Shown: in pieces, positions 10,662 to 18,684 of the stretch | Position numbering within the stretch: position 1 is the stretch's first letter | How the letters are laid out: the number at the start of each line of letters is the position of its first letter | Assembly (NCBI GenBank): GCA_035610365.1 | Contig: CM069434.1 | Location: 103,032,806 to 103,096,805, forward strand | Length of the DNA: 64,000 bases | DNA from: Aquatica leii | Lineage: Eukaryota > Arthropoda > Insecta > Coleoptera > Lampyridae | Direction of reading: 5' to 3' | Program-made: the position numbers and the translations under genes | The notes under the pieces: generated by a model | What the model was told of the DNA's origin: nothing | Database searches by the model: none | What the model saw: the letters and a program-made list of their open reading frames with translations, nothing else

Positions 10662-10696
10662 GAGTAATATGTTCTTTAACGGGAGCAGTACAATTA

Positions 10697-10719
10697 TTAA
10701 ATAGTAGTAGTAGTAGTAG

Positions 10720-10761
<42 letters not shown>

Positions 10762-11308
10762 CTGTTGTAGATATAGCCACTGATGATGATGAGGTTTTCG
10801 AGGAGGAGGAGGTTAGGTCGATGAAGCGTTCAAGTTCAACGTTTAGATTCTTGTTTTCGAGATGTACCGCTATCATCGTATCAGTCAGCTTGTTAATATA
10901 ATCCAGTTTTTCTTCCAAATTATATCGATGTGGTTCTTCCATATACTTTATAATTAGAATTTTAAATATATGAGCCGTAGCAAATATGGATGATTCAACT
11001 GCATATATACGTTTATGTAAATTTAACATAACGTTCGCTATCATCTTAAACCGCTCGTTGATAAATTTTAAGTTTTTCTCGTTCATCTCGACAAACTCGG
11101 TGTCAATCTTCGCCTTGATCGCTGTAGGAATTAGATTTATAATCGTTTTAATATCGTTATCCACAGATATGCGAACTTCATTTATCTCCTTTGCGAGTTG
11201 ATTTACATAATCTTGATTAGTAAATTGATGTTTATGCTGATGATGGTAGTGGTCGTAATAGTGACGACTGTGTCTATCATATAAACGACCAAATTTGTCC
11301 AAAGACAT
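10697..11308 (-). CDS. Fibre/spike-like protein 2 with MSLDKFGR leader (203 aa)
   Basis: It shares MSLDKFGR with the downstream gene but is otherwise different. A His/Tyr-rich segment follows the leader, then a long helical region rich in Glu, Lys, Ile and Leu with heptad-like spacing (coiled coil, about residues 30-170). The C-terminus is Ser- and Thr-rich and ends in about 18 consecutive Thr codons produced by a TTG/TAG microsatellite on the plus strand. The poly-Thr end is probably a recent repeat expansion that may have replaced the real C-terminus. I infer a structural or attachment role from the shared leader and position. It is not recognised as any named family. Confidence 0.5.
10699..10770. 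repeat. (TAG)n/(TTG)n microsatellite overlapping the 3' end of fibre-like gene 2
   Basis: TAG repeats run into TTG repeats. On the minus strand the TTG part encodes the poly-Thr tail of the protein ending at 10697. Confidence 0.9.
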
Positions 11309-11361
11309 AACGCTTATGTCGTTCTACGTATTGTTATGCTGGTTATTAGAGGTATATGGAG

Positions 11362-12391
11362 TTATATTGATTTAGGCATGCTGCTAATGTACCCGTCTTC
11401 GTACAACTCTTCCAATATTGAAATTATCTCGTTATCATGATTCTGGTGTCCGGCTTGCTTTTCAGCCCATAACACCTGTAATTCATCCATTAGTTCGTGA
11501 ATATTATTCCAGTAGCGATATTCGACGGGTTTCTCGCATGTGTTTGAAAGCTTTTTGAATAACCCTCTGCCGCTAAAGAAGGTGAGATCGAATCTCGCTG
11601 CTGTTGACGTCGATGCTCGTTTAGCACTAATAGAGGTTTAATTGTGTTGGTATACTTTTTCCACGATTACCTTGCATCGCACCATTAGGATCATAATGTT
11701 TTCGTAAAACGTTTGTTTCATTCAAAATGTTCAAGTATCGTTCCTCGTCTTCGACTTTAACCACATCTCGATTCGGCTCTTTCATAAATATCAACTCGTA
11801 TAATCCAACTGTTCCAGGATATAACTGTGCGTTTATCATCAAGTCTTTATCGCGTATATCGATAGGTGTTTTACCTATACTCCAACTGTTTCTATCGGCA
11901 TCATAATGAACGCCATAAGTAAAGTCGATATTTTCGTTTGCAGAAGATTCAAACAGCTTGTTAATATAGCTTTGAGGTAGTGGATGGTAAGTCTGTTTCA
12001 GTAAATTAACGTTCGACGGTGATTGCGATTGTAACGATGATAATGACAAAGGTGACAACTTGAATCTCGACGATGACCGCAGCGGTGTCTGTGGACTCAT
12101 CTCGGTAAGCCAACGCTTAAGGTTTGGCGTTGACGGTGTGGTTTGAGATGTTGGCAATGATGGTAATTGTGAGGATGAGGAGGAGGAGGAGGAAGGTGGT
12201 GACGGTGGTTGTTTTGATTGTTGTTCCATCTTCGTTGCAATACCCTTTAAAGGTTCGATTATCGGTTTGTAAACATCGCCAAACTCTTTCGCGACATCTA
12301 AGCGTTGTCGCTTAAGAATATCATACTTTCGTCTAATCGAATCACGCACTTTTTGAATTTTATGTTTTAGATTCATGGTCTTGGAATCCAT
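11362..12391 (-). pseudogene. Conserved Polinton structural-type protein, frame-broken
   Basis: The first frame (12391 to 11627, 254 aa) has a basic helical N-terminus, a Pro/Ser-rich low-complexity segment at about residues 65-125, and a conserved C-terminal domain with LYPGTVGLYELIF and an AMQGNRGK block. This domain layout is widespread in Polintons of animals, with no established function known to me. The frame stops with TAG at 11629-11627, but the +1 frame is open from 11637 to a TAA at 11362 (about 90 codons, containing FFSGRGLF and an acidic helical end). The homologous proteins usually continue with such a Gly-Arg-Gly tail, so I read this as one gene with a frame break at about 11630. 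Two separate ORFs remain possible. Confidence 0.55.
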
Positions 12392-12465
12392 ATTGTTCGA
12401 TGTTGATAGTGCTACGGTTGCTACGGTTGCTATCGTTGCTAATAACTAAGCCTATATTTATATGT

Positions 12466-13156
12466 TTAGGGTATTATAAACTGATCGAAACCCTTTCGAT
12501 AACGACCACTATTCGCGTCGATTGCGTCTTTGTTGATAACCATGAATCCGTGCGGATCTAACCAACATTTAGCACACATTTCTTTAAAAACCTGCATGGT
12601 AATCGTAGGACTTATGTGATCATCGTAGATGTGTTTCAGATTCATTTCGTCTTGATGGAACAGTATTATTACATTGGCATTATCTCGAATCAGTTGCTTA
12701 GGAATTCGACTATAAGTTTGACCTAGGTAGAAACAGTCGATTGCATTATGTCGACCCATACTGAAATATGCTCTAATATTGTCCTGTTTCTCGCAAGCAA
12801 TATCGTCAAAGATAAATATCGAGTCTGGTTCTGCATCTCCCGGTGGCATTATTTCAACATTGTCGCTAAACGTATAATATCCGATTTCGGGCATCGGTGT
12901 TAGAATTTCATCCAGCAATTTATATTTATCCTGATTCAACGACTTTGAATAGACGTATATATTTTTAAATCTCAATCCATTTTCTTCCGTAATAAGACTA
13001 AGCATGGCATTAGTTTTACCGCAATTGGATGGGCCACATATTATAGCTCGTACTGTGTTTGGAAGGAGCACACCATGCTTACTCTTCGTCTTTTTCGATC
13101 TGAATCAAGTCGTTATTATGCACCGGTAATCGATGCTTTTGTGTTATCACCTTCAT
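12466..13156 (-). pseudogene. Packaging ATPase (FtsK/HerA, A32-like), N-terminal frame break
   Basis: This is the genome-packaging ATPase that pumps element DNA into capsids. Within the 201-aa main frame (from 13071) Walker A is GPSNCGKT at residues 13-20 and Walker B is IFIFDD at residues 85-90, followed by an ACEKQ sensor-like segment, GQTYSRIPKQLIRDNAN and a C-terminal RYRKGFD. The N-terminal 20-25 residues lie in another frame starting at ATG 13156-13154. The two frames are separated by a one-base difference near the A5 run at 13091-13095. The catalytic part is intact. Element B keeps only the C-terminal half of the homologue. It lies just downstream of the major capsid gene, the usual Polinton arrangement. 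Confidence 0.9.
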
Positions 13157-13277
13157 TTTTACACTAAACAACATTACACTGATACAAGTACTTTTATTCA
13201 ATTTTTCATTTAAAAAAATTACATCTAAAACTAGGTATAGTATTTTATATTATTTTAACATAATTATCATTAATGAT

Positions 13278-14564
13278 TTACAGACGTTTAACTTCGCCTG
13301 TTAGCGGGTTATATTGTACAATGGCATCGTGAATGATTAAACAGTAGGCGACCATTCCGTTTTCAAAGTTGTTGTTTGATTCCAATTCGAGTTTAACATC
13401 GACCGTGGAATTCTTCAAGTTTTCATTTTGACTTGCACAATCAATCACGAAAATTGGACATTCCTTAAATTCGGTATAATCAAATGTGGGCATGCTAATG
13501 GCAGAGGTAACGTTTCCACCACCGCCAGCTGTCGATCCACCAATACCCCAATCATTTCTATCGTAGTAGTTGCATTGAAAGTTGACGTAATTTCTATATG
13601 CGATTGCATACTTGTTCGTGGTAAAATCTAGATTCATCGCTTCATACGGATATCGTTCAGAGTTAAGATGTAATCTAATATCGCTAATGTTAGCATGATC
13701 GAAAACCGTAGCTCGATCGTTTTTCGCGCGTCTTCTTTGATTCTTTTGAAGAGCCACAATTACCCATCGTGGTTTTTCTAGATGTGCAGATGTTTTTATC
13801 GGCCATATATCCATCTTAACTTGCTTTAACGAAGGATACTCGTGCAGTTCCCATTGACAGAAAGGTATAGTAATTATAGGATTTCTATTAATTCGCTCGA
13901 ATAACTTCAGCTTTGATCTATCACTGAGTGTTAGATGCGGAACTTTCCATTGAATTTTTCTCAGCGTTATACGTCCATCGGCCTCACCATTGTAACAATC
14001 CAAATCGGTTCTCGAACGAATTAGTACAAGTTCCTGTTTCATATTTACAATCACTTGTCTATAATGTTCGGCGAAACCGAATATATGCTTCAGAGGTAAA
14101 CATACGGCAAATTTTTTAGACAAATCGGCATTGTTTGCACTAAACTGTACTTGAAGCGGTGTATCATTGTTAGCCGGGGCCCAGCCTATATGTGCCAAAG
14201 ATTTATTGTCGCTGTTGCTATACGTGGCGTAACCTTTAATTGTAGAACTAACACCTGGGTTTCTACAAATGTCCACACGCTGACCGCCCAATTCATATCG
14301 AATTTCTTCAAACAGAAAACTCGCAAAATTGTTTGTTAAATTACAGCTTTTTCCAACATCTGCTTGAGGTCTTGTTATTTCACCTTCGATGTATAGAAAA
14401 CTATCGTGAGTTGCCGTGATTAAATCCTGGCTTTGTATTAAAATTCGAATTTCCTCCGAAAGACCATAATTACTCGATCCGTATGGTAAATATGTATGAA
14501 TATCATATCTAGCAATCGAATCGTCGAAATGAGCTTGTTCGAATATATTCAACTGTTCACTCAT
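13278..14564 (-). CDS. Major capsid protein (hexon-like, double jelly-roll type), 428 aa
   Basis: The frame is intact. The protein is rich in beta-strand patterns and shares with the element B homologue the blocks (F)DEIR-like FEEIRYELGG, RNPGVSS with KGY, HIGWAP, and the C-terminal part with KMDIWPIKTSAHLEKP, YPYEAMNLDF, CPIFVIDCASQNE and CLIIHDAIVQY. These blocks are those of Polinton/adintovirus major capsid proteins that build pseudo-hexameric capsomers. The start ATG overlaps the stop of the small upstream gene (ATGAGTGA). Gene order small protein, MCP, ATPase is compact and on one strand. No signal peptide or membrane segment is evident. The double jelly-roll fold is inferred from family knowledge. 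Confidence 0.88.
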   Translation of the reverse strand: MSEQLNIFEQAHFDDSIARYDIHTYLPYGSSNYGLSEEIRILIQSQDLITATHDSFLYIEGEITRPQADVGKSCNLTNNFASFLFEEIRYELGGQRVDICRNPGVSSTIKGYATYSNSDNKSLAHIGWAPANNDTPLQVQFSANNADLSKKFAVCLPLKHIFGFAEHYRQVIVNMKQELVLIRSRTDLDCYNGEADGRITLRKIQWKVPHLTLSDRSKLKLFERINRNPIITIPFCQWELHEYPSLKQVKMDIWPIKTSAHLEKPRWVIVALQKNQRRRAKNDRATVFDHANISDIRLHLNSERYPYEAMNLDFTTNKYAIAYRNYVNFQCNYYDRNDWGIGGSTAGGGGNVTSAISMPTFDYTEFKECPIFVIDCASQNENLKNSTVDVKLELESNNNFENGMVAYCLIIHDAIVQYNPLTGEVKRL

Positions 14565-14895
14565 CTTGATTGGATTGTTGTTCTTTTTCCTTCTTGTTTT
14601 TGTTTTTCCTATCGCCGCTTTCCGATGCTACTTTAACACCGATGGACTTTAAGAATAATTTTTCCTTTAATGTGAGTCTGGTTTGATTAATCGGAGGAGA
14701 AGAAGAAGAAGACTTCTTGTTTTCTCGACAGCCACCTCGATGGTTAATGAATTTTTTGATGAATGATGTGTTTCTTATAGTTGGCTTATTACTATTAGCG
14801 ATAATATGCTGTGGTTGCTCTCGATTATGTCGATTCGATGACTGATTACAACAATTTGCAATCGAAATCGAACTTTTATTAAACTTTAAACCCAT
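14557..14895 (-). CDS. Small basic protein between penton and MCP, MGLxF start and LKSxGxKV motif
   Basis: This 112-aa protein starts MGLKFNKS, is rich in Asn, Ser, Lys and Arg, and has a conserved short motif at residues 74-89 (LT, two residues, K, then FLKSIGVKV), followed by a highly charged tail. Element B has a 60-aa protein at the same place with the same ends (MGLVFS start and LKSLGLKV at the C-terminus). It overlaps the penton-like gene by 17 nt at its start and the MCP gene by 8 nt at its end. Gly2 makes N-myristoylation possible; this is inference. It may be a minor core or cement protein, but I do not recognise a named family. Confidence 0.6.
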   Translation of the reverse strand: MGLKFNKSSISIANCCNQSSNRHNREQPQHIIANSNKPTIRNTSFIKKFINHRGGCRENKKSSSSSPPINQTRLTLKEKLFLKSIGVKVASESGDRKNKNKKEKEQQSNQDE

Positions 14896-15672
14896 ATTTG
14901 CTTTTCAACTCTAATCGAACGGTGAAGTGTTCGTCTGAACCGAAATCTATCAGCTCGCCTCTTTGATTAGTCAATCTAATACTGATGTTGTCTATACGTT
15001 GAGTGTTCACCTCCAAATATTGTATGTTGTTTGGTGTTTTATCTAGACGATAGCCTGGCGGTACCGATATATCCACCTCGTATAAAGTTTTTGCAGTTCT
15101 TCCGTTCCGATACGAGCCTTTTATAATATTACACTCGATATGTATATTTGTATGTTTAATAATTTGTATATCTAGAGTAGATGTATGACGGATATTTGGA
15201 AATAACGTTGCAGCTTCGAATCAAGCATACGCCCAATGCTATCAGGTTGTATGAAATCAACGATAAACATGCATTGAAGTTCGCACTTTAACGTGTTGTT
15301 GTTTGCTTTTAACTCGAATATAACCTCATCATCAACAGCATCATCATCATCCGAATTCTTCTTCTTTTTCTTCTTTTTATTCTTATTCGTCTTATGATAT
15401 TCTTTAACTATTTCTGTTTTTAAATAATTAGCAAGTTCGTCTATCTCATATGCGCCATGTGGAATATCGATTCTGATATCAGTATGTACAGATCGAGCTG
15501 GGTTTATATAGTAAAATTTGTCATTTCCATCGTGTATATTGCGTATGGAATTGCAACCGTAAAATCCAACTAATCCGATTACATGGTTGTACTTCTCGTC
15601 CAATTCGATTGATGGATAAAAATCATAAGAAGTCGTATTTCCAATACCTTCTAGACTGAACGTTATCGACAT
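14879..15672 (-). pseudogene. Minor capsid protein (penton-like, single jelly roll), one frame break
   Basis: The N-terminal frame (15672 to 15172) contains YNHVIGLVGFYGCNSIRN, a DIRIDIPHGAYEIDELANYL block, and NNTLKCELQC with SIGRML, which are the conserved blocks of the Polinton penton protein. The C-terminal part continues in another frame to 14879 with NIHIECNI, a SVPPGYRL block, NNIQYLEVNTQRIDN and a final VRLELKSK. The switch is a one-base deletion equivalent near 15222-15228, in the codons after SIGRML. The element B homologue (39259-39966) is open throughout and shows the same block order. A Lys-rich and Asp-rich insertion sits at about residues 100-116. The product would form the capsid vertices. 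Confidence 0.85.
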
Positions 15673-15711
15673 GTTAACTAATCACAATTCGATATCATCT
15701 TCCATATTTAT

Positions 15712-15799
15712 TTATTTACATAGAAATTTCAAACATAAGTGTCCACAAATTGTTGTATTGAATTTCTGTTCTCTTTCATAGTTGTAATAGATTGTAGGT

Positions 15800-15830
<31 letters not shown>

Positions 15831-16158
15831 CAGTCGTGTTATTACAGTTACCCCGAAAGTAATCGATTAGTTCGCAAGGTGGTCTGAGGTTACCGAAGCT
15901 ATTATAATACCAAACTGTCGAACCATGCTTTCTATAACACACCCAATGAGTTCCAGGCCCACGAGTGCTATCCAAATTCACAATTCCACATTCGTTTTCG
16001 TGTGGGCCACCTTTTGGGAGATTGTCACGCATAAAAACACCTCTAAAGTATGGAATGTTTTTGCATATCGGCGCAAATCGACATCGGTTAGAGGTCTTTC
16101 GGGTAACTTTATTAGTTTTTGAACCATTAGCAGGTTTTAAATATAAGGCGGATCCCAA
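15712..16158 (-). CDS. Adenain-type maturation cysteine protease
   Basis: This protease cleaves capsid precursors during virion maturation. The visible catalytic set is His71 (in GPGTHW), Asn86 in YYNSFGN at the position of the acidic residue, Gln131 and Cys138 in ICGHLCL. The Gln-Cys spacing of 7 equals that of adenovirus protease. The upstream IPYFRGVFMRD and ECGIVNLD blocks are family-typical. A run of about ten Thr codons from a TAG microsatellite is inserted between residues 108 and 120, just before the last strand and active Cys. There is no good ATG at the start: the frame opens inside the LYLKP repeat that ends the PLA2 gene. A fusion or frameshifted continuation of that gene is therefore likely. 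Confidence 0.85.
15790..15835. repeat. (TAG)n microsatellite inside the protease gene
   Basis: Consecutive TAG triplets on the plus strand encode the poly-Thr insertion in the protease on the minus strand. The repeat length is a multiple of three, so it keeps the frame. Confidence 0.9.
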
Positions 16159-17144
16159 TCGTTTTCGTATGGCTTCAGATACAACGCCGCTCCAGATTTA
16201 CGATATGGTCTCAAGTACAATCCGCTACCTTTCTTTCCTAAAGCAATAGCTTCCATCGTACGATTATGACGAGCTTCTTCTTCGCTTTTAATTCGCGCAT
16301 CGCGAGCCGAATTGACGGCTCTAGCAATTCCCGATATGCCTCCTGCAAGTGCTCCGGTTGCTGAAAGACCAGCAAATAAAGGTAATAAGAATGGAAGAAA
16401 TCCACCTGTTTTAGGTATCGGTATTATGCGTGGTAGAGTAATGTTACGTTTTCCACCAAAATGTCGTACAGCCGCTTTGGCTGCATTAAGCGCCGTTTTA
16501 ATCAACGTTGGCGTAATAATAATACCACCACCGTTGCTGCTGCTGCTGCTGCTGTTAACATTCTTAGTCTTATAACGATCATTTTGTATTTTATCTCGAA
16601 CTATTTTACGAATACTACTCAAAGGAATCTTTTTCTTCGTCGTCGTTTTATTCTTTACAGTTTTATTATTATTATTCAAACCCATGCCGAGCATACGTTT
16701 TGTTTTCATTGCCGTTGCAACTGCTAATGCTGCGGTTTTTTCAGCTGCACTCGCATCTTTTGCTTTGAACCTTTCCCATGCATTGTGTTGAAGCACTTGA
16801 TCTGCACGATGTCTTGTATTCAAATCGTCGCTATTGTTATAGCTAATGTCGTGAGTTTTACAGTGAGCATCTAGAGGATTAATACCCTTATCGCCTCGCG
16901 CTAACCGCTTTGCAAGCTTTGTTCCAGGTCCGCAATATTGATAGCCAGGAATATGTAGTTCTATAGGTAGTTTATTGATAAGAGTATTTATCAGACCGCT
17001 ACCGCCACATCTACTTCTCTTTCCAACCACCTTCTTATTCTTCTTCTTCTTATTTATCGTTGATACACGGCTTTTTCTAGCTTGCATTAGATTATTTTTA
17101 TTATTAATTGAAAGTTTATCTTTCCACACCGTCCGCACCAGCAT
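16137..17144 (-). CDS. PLA2-domain capsid protein with LYLxPY repeats
   Basis: The first ATG is at 17144-17142; the frame is open a little further without an ATG. After a basic N-terminus, residues 64-110 hold a phospholipase A2 domain like that of parvovirus VP1: Ca-binding loop YCGPGT at 70-75 and catalytic HD at 98-99 in CKTHDISY. This domain is known to breach endosomal membranes in parvoviruses. Further on come an Ala-rich helix, a Lys/Asn/Ser-rich region, a hydrophobic LPFLLPLFAGLSATGALAGGISG stretch that could insert in membranes (shown here in family terms, similar to adenovirus membrane-lytic proteins), and repeats of GLYLRPY/ALYLKPY. The frame stops at 16139-16137. One-base loss in a G run near 16150 would explain why the same LYLKP repeat continues in the protease frame. 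Confidence 0.8.
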   Translation of the reverse strand: MLVRTVWKDKLSINNKNNLMQARKSRVSTINKKKKNKKVVGKRSRCGGSGLINTLINKLPIELHIPGYQYCGPGTKLAKRLARGDKGINPLDAHCKTHDISYNNSDDLNTRHRADQVLQHNAWERFKAKDASAAEKTAALAVATAMKTKRMLGMGLNNNNKTVKNKTTTKKKIPLSSIRKIVRDKIQNDRYKTKNVNSSSSSSNGGGIIITPTLIKTALNAAKAAVRHFGGKRNITLPRIIPIPKTGGFLPFLLPLFAGLSATGALAGGISGIARAVNSARDARIKSEEEARHNRTMEAIALGKKGSGLYLRPYRKSGAALYLKPYENDWDPPYI

Positions 17145-17189
17145 GACTATTACTTTATTTATACATATGCTTGTATTTATATTACTCAA

Positions 17190-18099
17190 GATCGGGAGAG
17201 AAAGAAAGAATACATATTTAAGAAATCGTATATGTATATATTTTACATATTTTATACAAAGTTACTATCAGATCTGTGATGCAAAAGTTTCATTAAACAT
17301 AATAGATTATGTGGATTTATATTATTCACGTATTTCAATCAATTATTGAAAACATCAAGTATTACAGTTACATTTACGATAAATTTGCATGCAAGCAATA
17401 CAAATAAAAAGGAATATCCAATTTTGTCTTTAGTTAAAAGTGAATGCTGCAATATACAATTCTTGATTATCTCGAATCGGGGGAAAAACGATTACTATAA
17501 AAGCGATATAAATCGATATGAAATTAAACATGCACGTGTTCTATTATCTAAAACTAATTTAATTTCAATATAGAAAATCTGACCGAAAAGACCTGCGTCT
17601 ATACTATAATACAATACAAATACAATGAATGCCGTAATAAACAAAAGCTATTATGAATCAATATGAAGATAAAACGTACACGTGTTCTATAAAAATTACA
17701 TTTAACGTTACGCATACTCGAAAATTATACTCATCTTAACGATACAATCAATATTCTTTATTAACTCGAATAGGGGGACGGTTACTATAAAAGTGGTATG
17801 AATCAATATGAAATTAAGCATGCACATGTTCTATTCGCTAAAACCAATTTAATTTATGATATTGAGAATATAATTCTATATTTAATTACGTCTGCATGTT
17901 GCAATAAACAAAAGCTATTATGAATCACATATTTCTGAAAATTATATTTATCTTATAGCGATTTTACTTAAGAGGGGAAACAATAACATCGGTAGCAAGT
18001 ATAAAGTAAACGTCTTCATTGTGATTAACTTTATATAACATCGCTTCGCTGTCGAGTTACATTTATATAACAACGACAACAACCACACGCGGCTATAAA
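17190..18099. promoter_or_regulatory. Divergent control region between late and early genes
   Basis: No gene is supported. The region holds two near-repeats at about 17463-17573 and 17756-17865 (phrases TACTATAAAAG, AATATGAAATTAA, CATGCAC(A/G)TGTTCTATT), with partial copies at about 17637-17690 and 17900-17930. The TATAAAAG inside each unit and a TATATAAC at about 18032 are candidate TATA elements, and the two gene blocks diverge from here. An early/late promoter region is therefore the natural reading, but is inference. Confidence 0.5.
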
Positions 18100-18420
18100 A
18101 TGTGTGACGACCTTATTGCAAAGTTAAATCAAAACGCGTCGGGTTTGAGTTCGAATAAGGTAAAATTGACCGACCTACCTCTGAATCAAAAGTTGAAAAT
18201 ATTATCAATAAAATCAATTAATACTAAATTCGGCAGAACTGTTATTGCTACAATTGAGCTTGGAGAGCTATTTTTGCCAAAACGTGTATCCAATTGTTTA
18301 AGTGACGAGGATATAAAAAGTATTATATCTAGCGAACTAAATACATATATTATCTATACGGGTATGAAAAAAACCGATGGAGGATATTCAATGTCGACAT
18401 TAAAATTTAGTCAAGATTAA
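18100..18420 (+). CDS. Small conserved early protein (106 aa), possible ssDNA-binding OB-fold
   Basis: It begins MCDDLIAKLN and has KLTDLPLNQKLKILSIKSINTKFGRTVIATI, followed by FLPKR and a C-terminal IYTGMKKTDGG block. The sequence has a beta-rich, OB-fold-like pattern (a strand followed by NTKFG, then TVIATIELG). I recall small proteins of this kind immediately upstream of polymerase in other Polintons. Function as a single-strand binding or replication accessory protein is inference from pattern and neighbourhood, not shown. A TATA-like TATATAAC lies about 65 nt upstream. Confidence 0.55.
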   Translation: MCDDLIAKLNQNASGLSSNKVKLTDLPLNQKLKILSIKSINTKFGRTVIATIELGELFLPKRVSNCLSDEDIKSIISSELNTYIIYTGMKKTDGGYSMSTLKFSQD

Positions 18421-18434
18421 GAGTGAAAAAGTTG

Positions 18435-18436
<2 letters not shown>

Positions 18437-18503
<67 letters not shown>

Positions 18504-18556
18504 AGGTGTGCGCGTATGTGTATGTGTGTGCGTGTGTAACCAAAGTACATGTAAGC

Positions 18557-18608
<52 letters not shown>

Positions 18609-18615
18609 AATAATC

Positions 18616-18683
<68 letters not shown>
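18437..18683. repeat. (AAT)n microsatellites with a (TG)n core
   Basis: Two long AAT arrays (about 18437-18501 and 18559-18683) flank a GT-rich run at about 18504-18540. They fill the gap before the polymerase start codon. ORFs translated as poly-Ile, poly-Leu or poly-Asn are artefacts. Confidence 0.95.

Positions 18684-18684
<1 letters not shown>

Noticed and set aside
13081-13110. Possible splice donor GTAAGC in the ATPase N-terminus
   Set aside because: The nearest acceptor would give a ~30-nt intron and remove conserved residues; a one-base indel in the A run fits better.
16312-16727. Plus-strand ORFs across the PLA2 gene and the MCP gene
   Set aside because: They are shadows of the minus-strand capsid genes.
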